DNA of 62,566 bases from Mycobacterium aquaticum (GCF_002086485.1 NZ_MVHF01000049.1:1-62566); one strand, 5' to 3'; positions 1-8,269 are shown, counted from the stretch's first letter. The notes: generated from the sequence alone by a model not told the origin. A program made the numbers and translations.

Positions 1-77
1 TGCGTCCGTTCGCCCGTCTGATCGCCTCCACCGGTGACAGCGTCACCACCTACGGCGAACCCTGGAACATGAACTGA
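1..77 (+). CDS. C-terminal fragment of an unidentified CDS
   Basis: An open frame enters the window at base 3 and stops with TGA at 75-77. The visible C-terminus is 24 residues and ends in YGEPWNMN. It is followed after about 20 bases by a strong GC hairpin, which supports a real gene end. In M. tuberculosis the gene before mscL is moaB2, but I do not recognise this tail as a MoaB/MogA C-terminus, so the identity stays open. The rest lies outside the window. Confidence 0.55.
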   Translation, partial: RPFARLIASTGDSVTTYGEPWNMN

Positions 78-96
78 CATCTCCAGGCGACACACG

Positions 97-124
97 GCGG
101 CCCCCGGATTCCTCCGGGGGCCGC
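97..124. terminator. GC-rich hairpin between convergent genes
   Basis: A perfect 12-bp inverted repeat (GCGGCCCCCGGA / TCCGGGGGCCGC) with a TTCC loop lies between the stop of the upstream plus-strand gene and the stop of mscL on the minus strand. It has no long T tract, as is common for mycobacterial terminators. Its position suggests that it terminates both transcripts. Confidence 0.75.
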
Positions 125-150
125 TGTCGTCGTCGCCGATGAGTGCGGGG

Positions 151-555
151 CTAGGACGGCTTGTTCTCGCCGTTCTGCTTGGCCTGTGCGGCCAGCAGGT
201 CGCGGATCTCGGTCAGCAGTTCGGCCTCGGTCGCGTCGGGCTCGGGCGCGGGGCTGCGGCTACGCCACGCGTTGTACGGCATGACGATCAGGAAGTAGAC
301 GACTGCCGCGATCAGAACGAAGTTGACGACTGCGGACAGCAGGATGTTCAGATCGATTGCCTGATCGCCACCGATCGGGATCCGCAGGATGCCGTAATCG
401 GATTCTTTGCCCGCACCGATGCGGTTGATCAGCGGGGTGATGATGCTGTCGGTGAATTTCGTGACGAGCGCGGTGAACGCGGTACCGATGACCACAGCTA
501 CCGCCAGGTCGACGATGTTGCCGCGCATCATGAACTCTTTGAAGCCTTTTAACAT
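151..555 (-). CDS. mscL: Large-conductance mechanosensitive channel MscL
   Basis: A 134-residue inner-membrane channel that opens under membrane tension to release solutes during hypo-osmotic shock. The N-terminus MLKGFKEFMMRGNIVDLAVA is the family signature (amphipathic S1 helix, then pore helix TM1 with its A/G-rich face VVIGTAFTALV). A second membrane segment covers about residues 70-92, and a charged cytoplasmic helix (PEPDATEAELLTEIRDLL) ends the protein. The ATG at 553-555 is the only start that keeps S1. The C-terminal tail is somewhat shorter than I recall for the M. tuberculosis protein (about 151 aa). It is transcribed alone and faces the SAF-domain gene across a 101-bp gap. Confidence 0.95.
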   Translation of the reverse strand: MLKGFKEFMMRGNIVDLAVAVVIGTAFTALVTKFTDSIITPLINRIGAGKESDYGILRIPIGGDQAIDLNILLSAVVNFVLIAAVVYFLIVMPYNAWRSRSPAPEPDATEAELLTEIRDLLAAQAKQNGENKPS

Positions 556-582
556 GCGGGGACCCTTCCTGCAGTGACGAGT

Positions 583-608
583 GTTAGTGCAGACAAGCGA
601 ACACTAAC
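583..608. promoter_or_regulatory. Dyad upstream of mscL
   Basis: GTTAGTG (583-589) and CACTAAC (602-608) form a 7-bp inverted repeat with a 12-base spacer. They lie 28-53 bases upstream of the mscL start and just beyond the 3' end of the SAF gene. It could be an operator or a small hairpin ending the SAF transcript. No regulator can be assigned from sequence. Confidence 0.3.
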
Positions 609-656
609 CGAGGTGCACAGGTGTCAGCAGAGTTCGGTCGTCGCTGGTCTGCACCG

Positions 657-1298
657 CTAATGCAACACAACGGTCACGGCTGCGACCAGGCTTGCTGCGG
701 CCACATCGTTGGCGGGCCGCGCGGGCAGGGCCACCAAGGCGACCCGTTCGCCGCCACCCTTGGGCTTCTCCGACACCAGCACCACCACTGCATCCGTGGC
801 GATCACCTGCGGCCGGGATTCATCGGTGTCGCCCGCTGTCAACACGTCGACCACGTCACCGGGCCGGAGCAGGTCGAGCACGGCGGTGTCCTGCAGCTGC
901 AGCGGCACGATCCTGGCGTCCGGTCCCGCTGCGGATTTGGTGAGTCGGGGCCCGAGCAGGCGCACGTCGGTGAGCACCTCGCCGCGGCGGGCCGGCCCGG
1001 CGACAGTGGCGCCGATCAGTGCCGTGAGGTCGGTCTGGGCGCCGTCGGGCAGGGTGTCGGAGCGACGGCTCTCCATTCGGACGTCCTCGGCCGTCAGCGT
1101 GACGCCCGGTTTCAGGTCGTGGGTGGCCACCGCGATCTGGGCCTGCTCGCCTCTAGGATCGGCGCGCACGGCGGCGACGGCGGCAAGCACCACCAGGCCC
1201 GCGGCTGCGGCGCGGCGGGCGGCGACCGTACGAGTCCAGTCCGGGCGCAGCGCAGCGCTCAGCCGGCGCAGTGCCGAAGGGTTGAGGGATTCGGCCAT
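657..1298 (-). CDS. SAF-domain (CpaB/RcpC-like) membrane-anchored protein
   Basis: 213 residues. A cytoplasmic N-terminus (about 1-30) is followed by one membrane segment (about 30-45, AAAAGLVVLAAVAAV) and then a SAF domain (about 52-115) containing DLKPGVTLTAEDVR and a GRGEVLT-like turn. SAF domains occur in CpaB/FlgA-type pilus and flagellar assembly factors and in some enzymes. No pilus genes are seen nearby, so the role is unknown. It lies 70 bases downstream of ruc on the same strand and is probably co-transcribed with it, which would place it under the same CIRCE control. ATG at 1296-1298. Confidence 0.7.
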   Translation of the reverse strand: MAESLNPSALRRLSAALRPDWTRTVAARRAAAAGLVVLAAVAAVRADPRGEQAQIAVATHDLKPGVTLTAEDVRMESRRSDTLPDGAQTDLTALIGATVAGPARRGEVLTDVRLLGPRLTKSAAGPDARIVPLQLQDTAVLDLLRPGDVVDVLTAGDTDESRPQVIATDAVVVLVSEKPKGGGERVALVALPARPANDVAAASLVAAVTVVLH

Positions 1299-1368
1299 GG
1301 CGTCACCGTAGGCGCCGCGATGCGACGCCGGAACGGTGTCGTGGCCGGCCTGTGGATAACTCTGCGGG

Positions 1369-1692
1369 TCAGCTCGACGCGGCAGCGGCCGGGGCGGAGC
1401 TGGAACTGCTCGACGAGCTGCTCGAGCTGCTGGAGGACGTGGAAGAAGACGCCTTCTCCGACGAGCTGGAGCTCTCCGAGCTCTTGGTGGAACCGTTGGA
1501 CGAGCTCTTGCCCGACTCCCGGTTGTCGGTGCGGTAGAAACCGCTGCCCTTGAACACCACGCCCACCGAGCCGAACAGCTTGCGCAGCTTGCCGGAGCAC
1601 TTCGGGCAGGTGGTCAGCGCATCGTCGCTGAACGCCTGCACCGCGTCGAACCGATTGCCGCACTCGGTGCATGCATAGGAATAGGTAGGCAC
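1369..1692 (-). CDS. ruc: Ruc-type redox-regulated chaperone (FmdB-like zinc ribbon, Ser-rich tail)
   Basis: 107 residues. The N-terminal FmdB/CxxC zinc ribbon has C8-x2-C11 and C29-x2-C32 and begins MPTYSYACTECGNRF. From about residue 58 the protein is a disordered, almost pure Ser/Glu/Lys stretch ending in Ala-rich sequence. This matches Rv0991c (Ruc), described as a redox-activated chaperone with an unstructured C-terminus that works with DnaK and is co-regulated with hsp60/hsp70. The gene sits at the Rv0991c position, next to the SAF gene and near the 5-FCL gene. A CIRCE-like element lies 27-53 bases upstream of the start, consistent with HrcA control. The low-complexity tail may vary between strains by slippage. 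Confidence 0.88.
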   Translation of the reverse strand: MPTYSYACTECGNRFDAVQAFSDDALTTCPKCSGKLRKLFGSVGVVFKGSGFYRTDNRESGKSSSNGSTKSSESSSSSEKASSSTSSSSSSSSSSSSSSAPAAAASS

Positions 1693-1718
1693 GAAAACCT
1701 CCGACTAAGTCAATCTTG

Positions 1719-1745
1719 TTAGCACTCTACCGGCTCAAGTGCTAG
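1719..1745. promoter_or_regulatory. CIRCE element (HrcA operator) in front of ruc
   Basis: TTAGCACTC (1719-1727), nine bases, then AAGTGCTAG (1737-1745). The CIRCE consensus is TTAGCACTC-N9-GAGTGCTAA. The left arm is exact and the right arm matches 7 of 9. It lies between ruc (minus) and the HNH gene (plus), so HrcA could repress either or both. The position fits the reported co-regulation of the M. tuberculosis homologue with groEL. Confidence 0.85.
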
Positions 1746-1754
1746 AACCGCTAT

Positions 1755-2483
1755 GTGGGTCGGGTCATTCCCCCGCGGCGACGTATGCGCACCGGGTGGG
1801 CGACGGTAATCATTGTGGTCCTCGCGGTCATCACGGTGCTCGGGGTGGCATGGCTGCAGCGGCCCGACGATCCCGTTCCACAGGCGGGCGTTCCGACCGC
1901 GGCGCAGGGCACACCCGACTACGACCAGGCTCGCGCACTGCTGTCGCAGCTTCCGGTCAAGGGCTGGGACCGGCGCAGCGATTTCTCCCGCGCGGCGTTC
2001 GGTGAGGCGTGGAGCGACGACGTCGATGTCGAGTTCGGCCACAACGGCTGCAACACCCGCGACGACATCCTGCGTCGGGATCTGGCCGCCCTGGTGGTGC
2101 GTCCGGGCACCTGCTACGCGCAGAGTGGGACGCTGCGCGATCCCTACACGGGTACCGGCATTGCCTTCGTCCGAGGCCCGGCCACCTCCGGTGCCGTGCA
2201 GATCGATCACCTGGTGTCGTTGTCGGACGCGTGGTACAAGGGCGCGCGGCGCTGGGATCCGCAGCGCCGCAAGGATTTCGCGAACGATCCTCGGAATCTT
2301 CTGGCGGTCGGCGCACAGGTCAACTCTGACAAGGCCTTTCGTGACGCCGCGAGTTGGCTCCCGCCGGAGGTGGGCTTCCGGTGTGAGTTCGTCGCCCGCC
2401 AGATCGGCGTGAAGACGACATACGGGCTGTGGCTGTCCGACAAGGAGAAGCGGGCGATGTCTGCCGTGCTCTGGAGTTGTTAG
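1755..2483 (+). CDS. Membrane-anchored or secreted HNH nuclease (DUF1524)
   Basis: 242 residues from the GTG at 1755. An ATG at 1785 (residue 11) is an equally possible start. A hydrophobic signal/anchor (about 15-34) is followed by a short linker and a DUF1524-type HNH region: IDHLVSLSDAW with D151-H152, then NDPRNLLAV with the conserved Asn, and a closing KAFRDAASWLPP motif. Cysteines in GHNGCN and PGTCYA may form a disulfide outside the membrane. Such proteins are common, poorly characterised exported nucleases of actinobacteria. The start is within 10 bases of the CIRCE element, so its promoter should overlap that site. The stop overlaps the stop of the next, convergent gene by 4 bases. 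Confidence 0.8.
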   Translation: MGRVIPPRRRMRTGWATVIIVVLAVITVLGVAWLQRPDDPVPQAGVPTAAQGTPDYDQARALLSQLPVKGWDRRSDFSRAAFGEAWSDDVDVEFGHNGCNTRDDILRRDLAALVVRPGTCYAQSGTLRDPYTGTGIAFVRGPATSGAVQIDHLVSLSDAWYKGARRWDPQRRKDFANDPRNLLAVGAQVNSDKAFRDAASWLPPEVGFRCEFVARQIGVKTTYGLWLSDKEKRAMSAVLWSC

Positions 2484-2896
2484 ATGTTGGCGGGCAGGGC
2501 TTTCCGATCGTGGCCGGACTCTCCGGCGATGATGAGCGCGCCGACCGTCAGGATGGCCCATGCGCCCGATTTCGGAACCATGACGCCGAGGAAGCAGGCC
2601 CACGCGACGATGATCCAACCGAGCCAGACGGGTACCGGATACCCCCTGCGGGTCATGTGCAGCACGAGCTGTCCGATCAGCCCGAGTGGCACCCCGAAAC
2701 TGCCGGGGCTGAACCAGAATGCCTCTGCGACTGCCACGCGGTCGGGCGGCGGATCGAGCGTCACGGTGTTGGCGACGCCTTCGTCGAGGATCTGCGACCA
2801 CACGGCTTTGCGTTTCAAGGCCGCTGCCGACACATGAAAACCAGCGCCGGCTACGGCCAGGCGACCGCCCCAGACGGTAATGTTTCGGTTGTTCAC
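2480..2896 (-). CDS. Small four-helix membrane protein, DUF6463-like
   Basis: 138 residues. Hydrophobic segments lie near residues 8-26, 60-80, 88-108 and 110-126, separated by short basic loops. I recognise no catalytic motif. The length and topology resemble small membrane proteins annotated as DUF6463, but I cannot confirm that assignment. It is divergent from a TetR gene with only 14 bases between the two starts, so it is a natural target of that repressor. ATG at 2894-2896. Confidence 0.6.
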   Translation of the reverse strand: MNNRNITVWGGRLAVAGAGFHVSAAALKRKAVWSQILDEGVANTVTLDPPPDRVAVAEAFWFSPGSFGVPLGLIGQLVLHMTRRGYPVPVWLGWIIVAWACFLGVMVPKSGAWAILTVGALIIAGESGHDRKALPANI

Positions 2897-2910
2897 ATTG
2901 AAGGATGTTA

Positions 2911-3522
2911 ATGACGTTCACATCTGGTCGCAAGACCTATCACCACGGTGATCTGCACCGCGCGCTGATCGTGGAGGCACGCGCGCTGCTCGCGGAGACC
3001 GGGACCACCGGTGTCACGCTGCGTGCGGTGGCCGCCCGGGCCGGTGTATCGCCAGCCGCGTCGTACCGGCATTTCGCCGACAAAGAGGCACTGCTGGCCG
3101 CCGTGGCCACGCAGGGGTTCGACGATCTCACCGCCAAGGCGAAACTGGTCCGCAGCCAAGGGGCGCCCGGCATCCCCACGCTGCACCGGATGACCTGTGC
3201 CTACATCGAATTCGCGATGGCCGAACACGCGTTGTACCGCCTGATGCGGGGGCCCGAGCTGCGTGACCGGACGCGGCATCCCGAGCTCGCCGAAGCCGAG
3301 GTGCGGTTGCGGGTGGAGGCCGAGGCGGCACTGCGGGATGCCCGCGACGCCGGTGAGATCGCCGACCTGCCGCTGGAGGACGTCACGCTCACCATTCACC
3401 TGATGATGCACGGACTGGCTGTCGCGGCAGGCGACGGGCAGGTGCCCGACACCAGCGCGACAGCCCTGTCCGAGCGGGTCATGACGGTCCTCGACGCGGG
3501 GCTACGCCCGCGGCGCGGCTAG
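2911..3522 (+). CDS. TetR/AcrR-family regulator with WHG-type ligand domain
   Basis: About 203 residues. The N-terminal TetR helix-turn-helix contains HHGDLHRALIVEA, TLRAVAARAGVSPAASYRHF and DKEALLAAVA. The C-terminal part (EHALYRLMRGPEL) resembles the WHG/TetR_C_33 ligand domain. ATG 2911 is preferred over ATG 2905 because AAGG at 2901-2904 is then correctly spaced. It is divergent from the small membrane protein at 2480-2896 and probably controls that gene and itself. Its stop overlaps the stop of the convergent universal stress protein gene. Confidence 0.85.
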   Translation: MTFTSGRKTYHHGDLHRALIVEARALLAETGTTGVTLRAVAARAGVSPAASYRHFADKEALLAAVATQGFDDLTAKAKLVRSQGAPGIPTLHRMTCAYIEFAMAEHALYRLMRGPELRDRTRHPELAEAEVRLRVEAEAALRDARDAGEIADLPLEDVTLTIHLMMHGLAVAAGDGQVPDTSATALSERVMTVLDAGLRPRRG

Positions 3523-4397
3523 CGGCGCGGAACGATCATCACCGGGACCGGCGCATGACGCAGGATCTTGGCCGCTGCCGAGCCAAGGAACACCTGCGCC
3601 GACTGCGCAGCCGCGCCTGACCCGAGCAGCAGCATGTCCCCGGCGTCCCACGACACGCTCTCCACGGCCGAGTTCCAGTCGTGTCCCGCGCCCACCACCA
3701 CGTCTACGTCGGGAACCGTCATGTGTTCACGAATATCGTTGAGCTGCTTGGTGATATCGGCGATGGTGCGTCGTGTCCACTGTTCCACCACCAGATCCTC
3801 CGCCGAGGACTCGATGATGCCGCGGAACGCCTTGGTGTTGCGCACGGTGAACGATACGATGCGCAGCTTCGCCGACCACTTCTCGGCCAGTTCGGCGGCC
3901 GCCGGGATGAGCCCGTTGACGTCGGCCTCGCCGCCGTAGGACGCGGTCAGCCTGCGGATCCGCCCGGTGTTCTGCGGGTAGCCACGGGGTGCGATGGCTA
4001 CCGGCACCTCTGCGGTGTGCACGAGCCGTTCGGTGACGCTGCCCAGCGCGACCCGGCCCAGCAGGCCCGAGGACGACGACCCGACCACCACCAGATTGGC
4101 CTGGTTGGCCACCGCCAGCTCGATCAAACCCGTTGGGACGGAACTGGAGTGGTGCACCGTGGTGGGAATGTCGACGTCCTTGGGCAGCCCCGCCACAGCC
4201 CGGTCCAGCGACTGGGTGGCCTGTCCGGTGATGTACCGCAGGTACTCCTCTTCGACCGGATCGCCCCTGGGCGGCCACGGCCGTTCCACCACCGCTGCGG
4301 CGACCACCTTGTCGCCGGTTGTGCGGGCGAGCTGTGCGGCCAGGTTCAGCGGGGCACTGCCCTGACTGCTCGCGCTGAAGGCGGCCAGGATGGTCAC
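3519..4397 (-). CDS. Tandem-domain universal stress protein
   Basis: 292 residues from the GTG at 4395-4397. The GTG overlaps the permease stop as GTGA, so the genes are probably translationally coupled. Two Usp domains lie in tandem (about 1-145 and 150-292). The first has the ATP-binding signature VVVGSSSSGLLGRVALGSV (G-x2-G-x9-G-S). The second, LLLGSGAAAQSAQVFLGSAA, is similar but less canonical. Mycobacterial tandem Usps bind ATP and/or cAMP and act in stress survival. An upstream in-frame extension would run into the permease gene and is rejected. Confidence 0.85.
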   Translation of the reverse strand: MTILAAFSASSQGSAPLNLAAQLARTTGDKVVAAAVVERPWPPRGDPVEEEYLRYITGQATQSLDRAVAGLPKDVDIPTTVHHSSSVPTGLIELAVANQANLVVVGSSSSGLLGRVALGSVTERLVHTAEVPVAIAPRGYPQNTGRIRRLTASYGGEADVNGLIPAAAELAEKWSAKLRIVSFTVRNTKAFRGIIESSAEDLVVEQWTRRTIADITKQLNDIREHMTVPDVDVVVGAGHDWNSAVESVSWDAGDMLLLGSGAAAQSAQVFLGSAAAKILRHAPVPVMIVPRR

Positions 4398-6220
4398 GAC
4401 GCGGGTTCCTGTGCCGCGGTCCGCGCCACCACGTGGGTGACGGGGATCTGGTGCTCGGCGCGGGCGCGGTCGACCACGTCGAAGCGATCCCACACCGAAT
4501 CCTCCGGTGGCAGTGTCGAGATCACGATCTGGTCGGGATGGAAGGCGTCGACTGCCGCCGACAGGGCGCGCAGCGGGCGGTAGTCACCCAGTTCGCCGTT
4601 GGCATCCAGGTCGTCGGCGCGCAGCGTCTGCAACGTGTCGTCGAGCCGTTGCTGGGCAACCTGTTTCGTGGCCTCCCAGACATCCAGCGGTCCGTGGCTG
4701 GCCGCGGCGCCGGTCTCGATGGGGCTGGCGGGCACCACCACGTAGTAGGTGGCTTCCCGGTCGGCTCCGATGCGGCGCAGCTCGTCGAGCAGCTCGCTGG
4801 ACTGCACCGTCTGGTTGGCCAGCACCAGCACGCGGTGCGGATGTTCGGTTGGCGCGACGCCGGCCACCTCGGGCCGGGAGCTCAGGTACCACCGGTTGGC
4901 CACGTACAGCACGATCACCACGGCCCAGGACAGCAGGCTCAGGGTCAGGGCGCTGCGGTTGTCGCCTCCCTGGACGAACATCTGCACGAGGATGGCGAAG
5001 ATCCCGGCGGCGGTGAGAATCGACAGGATCGGGAACAGCCACATCTTCACCTTGAGCTTGTCCGGTGAGGTGCGGTAGCGCAACACGATCTGAGACACCG
5101 CGATGAGCAGGTAGACGAACAGGATCACCGCGCCGCTGGAATTCAGCAGGAACGCGAAGATGGTGTCCGGCCAGAAGGCTGCGGCAATGACGCACAGGAG
5201 GCCGATCACCGACGAGGTCAGGATCGCCGGGGCGGGAACGCCGCGGCGGGTGACCGCGACCAGTTGCGGCGGCGCCTCGCGGCGGGCGGCCAACACGAAC
5301 AGCATCCGCGATGCGGTGTACATGCCGGAGTTCAGGCAGCTCAGCACGGCGGTGAGCACCACGGCGTTCATGATGTGGTCGGCGTAGGGGATGCCCATCT
5401 CGGTGAACGCCGACACGAAGGGGGACGCCGCGACCTGCTTGCTGTTCCACGGCAGGATCGTCACCAGCAGGAACGCCGAGCCGACGAAGAAGATTGCGAT
5501 ACGCAGGATCACCGAGTTGGCGGCCTTCGCCACGGCACGTTCCGGATCGGATGATTCTGCGGCCGCGATGGTGGCGATCTCGGCGCCCACCATCGAGAAG
5601 ATCACGGTGACGACGCCGACCGTGACGGCTGCCGGGCCCAGCGGGAAGAAGCCGCCGTGCGACGTCAGATTCGAGAAGTCCATCGACTTGTGCGGCCAGA
5701 CGCCGAAGACGAAAAGCCCGCCCAGGACCAGGAACACGATGATCGCGGCGACCTTGACGCCGGCGAACCAGAACTCGAACTCGCCGAACGACGACACCGA
5801 AAACAGGTTCGTCGCCGTCATCGCGACGAGGAGCAGCAACGCCGTCAGCCATATCGGGGCGGCCGGGATCCAGTACCGGATGATCTTGGCGCCGGCGATC
5901 GCCTCGAAGCCCACGACGACCACCCAGAAGTACCAATAGAGCCAGCCGACCGAGAAGCCCGCCCAGTTGCCCATCGCGTTGCGCGCATAGTCCGCGAACG
6001 AACCGGTGGACGGATTGGCCACCGCCATCTCGGCGAGCATCCGCATGACCATGATGATCAGCACGCCGGCAAGCGCGTACGTGATGAAGGAGCCGGGGCC
6101 GGTGTCCTTGATGACCACACCGGATCCGACGAACAGTCCGGCGCCGATGACGCCTCCGATAGCGATCATTCTCAGCTGTCGCTGGCTGAGCGCCTTTTTC
6201 AGCGCTGGTGCTTCACCCAT
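4394..6220 (-). CDS. APC-family amino-acid permease with C-terminal Usp-like domain
   Basis: 608 residues. The first ~455 form a 12-helix amino-acid permease of the AAT/GabP-CycA type: LSQRQLRMIAIGGVIGAGLF, the PSTGSFADYAR loop and the GAEIATIAAAES region. The last ~140 residues are cytoplasmic, start with HPHRVLVLANQ and resemble an alpha/beta Usp-like fold. ATG 6218-6220 is chosen because GGAAGAG lies 6 bases upstream. The next gene encodes a stand-alone tandem Usp and overlaps it by 4 bases. A PucR regulator lies just upstream and may respond to the transported amino acid or amine. The substrate cannot be read from sequence; GABA-like amino acids are one possibility. Confidence 0.85.
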   Translation of the reverse strand: MGEAPALKKALSQRQLRMIAIGGVIGAGLFVGSGVVIKDTGPGSFITYALAGVLIIMVMRMLAEMAVANPSTGSFADYARNAMGNWAGFSVGWLYWYFWVVVVGFEAIAGAKIIRYWIPAAPIWLTALLLLVAMTATNLFSVSSFGEFEFWFAGVKVAAIIVFLVLGGLFVFGVWPHKSMDFSNLTSHGGFFPLGPAAVTVGVVTVIFSMVGAEIATIAAAESSDPERAVAKAANSVILRIAIFFVGSAFLLVTILPWNSKQVAASPFVSAFTEMGIPYADHIMNAVVLTAVLSCLNSGMYTASRMLFVLAARREAPPQLVAVTRRGVPAPAILTSSVIGLLCVIAAAFWPDTIFAFLLNSSGAVILFVYLLIAVSQIVLRYRTSPDKLKVKMWLFPILSILTAAGIFAILVQMFVQGGDNRSALTLSLLSWAVVIVLYVANRWYLSSRPEVAGVAPTEHPHRVLVLANQTVQSSELLDELRRIGADREATYYVVVPASPIETGAAASHGPLDVWEATKQVAQQRLDDTLQTLRADDLDANGELGDYRPLRALSAAVDAFHPDQIVISTLPPEDSVWDRFDVVDRARAEHQIPVTHVVARTAAQEPAS

Positions 6221-6342
6221 TACTGACTCTTCCACGAGGAGTGATTCATGTCACAAGCTGGTAGAAGAGGAACGCTATTCCTTCGGATGGCTAGGGATGG
6301 TTGAAATTGGGCTCGAAATTGTCCGAAAGTTTCCGCGCGCGT

Positions 6343-7668
6343 TCAGACAGCTGTCGGACGGCCGCCGCTCGGCGTGTGCGGCCGATACAGTCCGGCAAAC
6401 CGGGCCAGCCGGATGCCGAGCATCAGCTCGAACCGGATCTCGCCGTCACCCAGATCGCCGCCGATGGCCTCGGTCAGTTTCTCCAGCCGGTAATACAGCG
6501 TCGAGCGGTGCAGGTAGAGCTCCTCGGCGGTGCGGCGCGCATCGCCACCGGTGGCGAGGTACACCTCCAGGGTGTGGATCAGGTCGTCGCGACGCGCGTC
6601 GATCAGGGCGACGATGCCGGGGTGGATCAGCTCGATCAACCGGTCGGAGCCGTAGGCCTCGGCAAGCAGCGCCAGGGTTCGCCAGGACCCGAGCTTCGAC
6701 CACGCCGTGACCTGCTGATCCGACGCACCGATCTGTCCCAGCCGCAGCGCCGTGCGGGCCTGCCGCAGCGCGACGGCGGCCTGCGTGATCGGCAGCCGCT
6801 CGGTCGATGCGCCGATGACGGGCCGGATGCCGTAGCTGGCGGCGATGGCGTCGGCCACGACCTCGGCTGCGGTATCGGCGACGTCGAGGCTCGGAGCGGG
6901 GGAGACGGTGTTCGCTGCGCGACGCGCCACTGCCAACACCGTCGTCGGCGTGCCGGCCACGGTGAACCACTGCCGTGACCGGTCTGTCGCGGCCAGCCGC
7001 AGCCGCAGTGCCATGGTGTGGTCGACGGGATCGCCCGCGCCCGGCGTAGCCGGTTCGAACACGAAAACGCTCACGGTGCTATCGGGTTGGGCCATACCTC
7101 TGGCTTGCAGTTCCCGAACGGCCTGTTCGGCCTGTTCGCCGGGCGCGGCGCCGAGCAACCGCGTGAGCGCTGTCTGCTGGGCGGACTCCTCCGCACGCAG
7201 CGTGGCATTACGCCGGTCGAGGATGGCCAAGAGGTCGGCACCGGCTTGCTCGGCGAGCCGCTGGCCTTCGGCCGACAACGCCCCGTCGCGGTCGAGGATC
7301 CACAGGTAGCCGAAGCGCTCGGTCGCCGTGCGCACCGGGACGCAGTACCGGGGCACCAGCCCGTGCTGCGGGAAAGCCGGGGTCCACATCGCCGAGGTCG
7401 CGGTGCCGATCCCGACGCCGAACAGGTCGGCCTTGACCTCGGCGCGGGTCTCGCGCAGCAGCACGCTGTGCACGCGGACATCGTCGAGTTCACCGAGCTG
7501 ACGACTGTGGGTGATCGGGTGCAGCTCTTCGTCGTCGAGCAGCACGGCGCGGCCCAGGGATTGGGCGAGCACGTCGACGATCAGCTGCATGCGGGCGCTG
7601 AAGTCAGCGCTCACCGGCTCGGGCACCCGCTGATTGTCGTCCAGCTCACCGGGCAAGGAGGACGACAC
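6343..7668 (-). CDS. PucR-family transcriptional regulator
   Basis: 441 residues. A GAF-like sensory region covers about 20-190, a GGDEF-like central part about 200-310, and the C-terminal PucR_HTH_30 domain is clear: LEVYLATGGDARRTAEEL then LHRSTLYYRLEKL (about 375-410). PucR proteins usually activate genes for purine, amino-acid or aromatic-compound use in response to a metabolite. The GTG at 7666-7668 has GGGG just upstream and overlaps the end of the 5-FCL gene by 23 bases. The permease gene follows after 122 bases on the same strand and is the likely target. Confidence 0.88.
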   Translation of the reverse strand: MSSSLPGELDDNQRVPEPVSADFSARMQLIVDVLAQSLGRAVLLDDEELHPITHSRQLGELDDVRVHSVLLRETRAEVKADLFGVGIGTATSAMWTPAFPQHGLVPRYCVPVRTATERFGYLWILDRDGALSAEGQRLAEQAGADLLAILDRRNATLRAEESAQQTALTRLLGAAPGEQAEQAVRELQARGMAQPDSTVSVFVFEPATPGAGDPVDHTMALRLRLAATDRSRQWFTVAGTPTTVLAVARRAANTVSPAPSLDVADTAAEVVADAIAASYGIRPVIGASTERLPITQAAVALRQARTALRLGQIGASDQQVTAWSKLGSWRTLALLAEAYGSDRLIELIHPGIVALIDARRDDLIHTLEVYLATGGDARRTAEELYLHRSTLYYRLEKLTEAIGGDLGDGEIRFELMLGIRLARFAGLYRPHTPSGGRPTAV

Positions 7669-8245
7669 CCCCTGTCGGCGTCACCGCGTGCGTCATCCGG
7701 ATGTCGTGGGGCTCGGCGGGCAGCTCGTCGAGCAGTTCGTCGTCGCGCACCACGGCGACCAATTTCGTCTCCGCGCGCGCGGCACCCAGGGTCCGGTCGT
7801 AGAAGCCCGCGCCGCGCCCCAGCCGCGCGCCGGACCGGTCCACCGCCAGCGCAGGCACCAGGATCATGGCCGCTTGATTCACCGTCTCGGCGGGTAAATA
7901 GGGAGGTGCAGGTTCGCGCAGGCCGAAATCTGCCGACCGCAGGGTGCCAGGCTGATATTCGGCCCACTGCAGCGGCAGCGGAACTCCGTCGGCGCCGTTG
8001 CGGGCCACGGGGAGCAGCACGCGGCTGCCGAGTTCGAGCAACCGATCAAGGAGAGCTATGGAACCCGGTTCGGAACCGACCGGCACGTACGCGCACACGG
8101 TCTGGCCCGGGCCGACGAGTCCGGGGAGCCAACCGCACAGCGCCTCGGCCTCCGCGGCTCGTAGCTCCGGCGGTACCGCGCGTCGCGCTTGCAGGAGTGC
8201 GGCTCGCAGCTCACTCTTCGTCGGTGGGGTCACAACCTCCACCAT
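7646..8245 (-). CDS. 5-formyltetrahydrofolate cyclo-ligase
   Basis: 199 residues. It converts 5-formyl-THF to 5,10-methenyl-THF with ATP in the cytoplasm. Seen: the N-terminal TKSELRAALLQARR, the central LPVARN and LVPALAVDRSGARLGRGAGFYDRTL (substrate and ATP loop, here split by its glycines), and the C-terminal HDIRMTHAVTPTGG. The position matches Rv0992c. It is divergent from galU with 24 bases between the starts. That gap contains the perfect palindrome AACGCGCGTT (8251-8260). Confidence 0.9.
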   Translation of the reverse strand: MVEVVTPPTKSELRAALLQARRAVPPELRAAEAEALCGWLPGLVGPGQTVCAYVPVGSEPGSIALLDRLLELGSRVLLPVARNGADGVPLPLQWAEYQPGTLRSADFGLREPAPPYLPAETVNQAAMILVPALAVDRSGARLGRGAGFYDRTLGAARAETKLVAVVRDDELLDELPAEPHDIRMTHAVTPTGGVVLLAR

Positions 8246-8269
8246 TTCAGAACGCGCGTTAGGGTGTGA

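Noticed and set aside
1712..1742. HspR HAIR element (CTTGAGT-N7-ACTCAAG) overlapping the CIRCE site
   Set aside because: Only parts resembling CTTG and CTCAAG are present and the spacing is wrong, so only CIRCE is called.
3519..4493. Longer universal stress protein starting at 4493
   Set aside because: The extra 32 residues are Arg/Pro-rich and lie inside the permease gene; the GTGA overlap start at 4397 begins exactly at the Usp fold.
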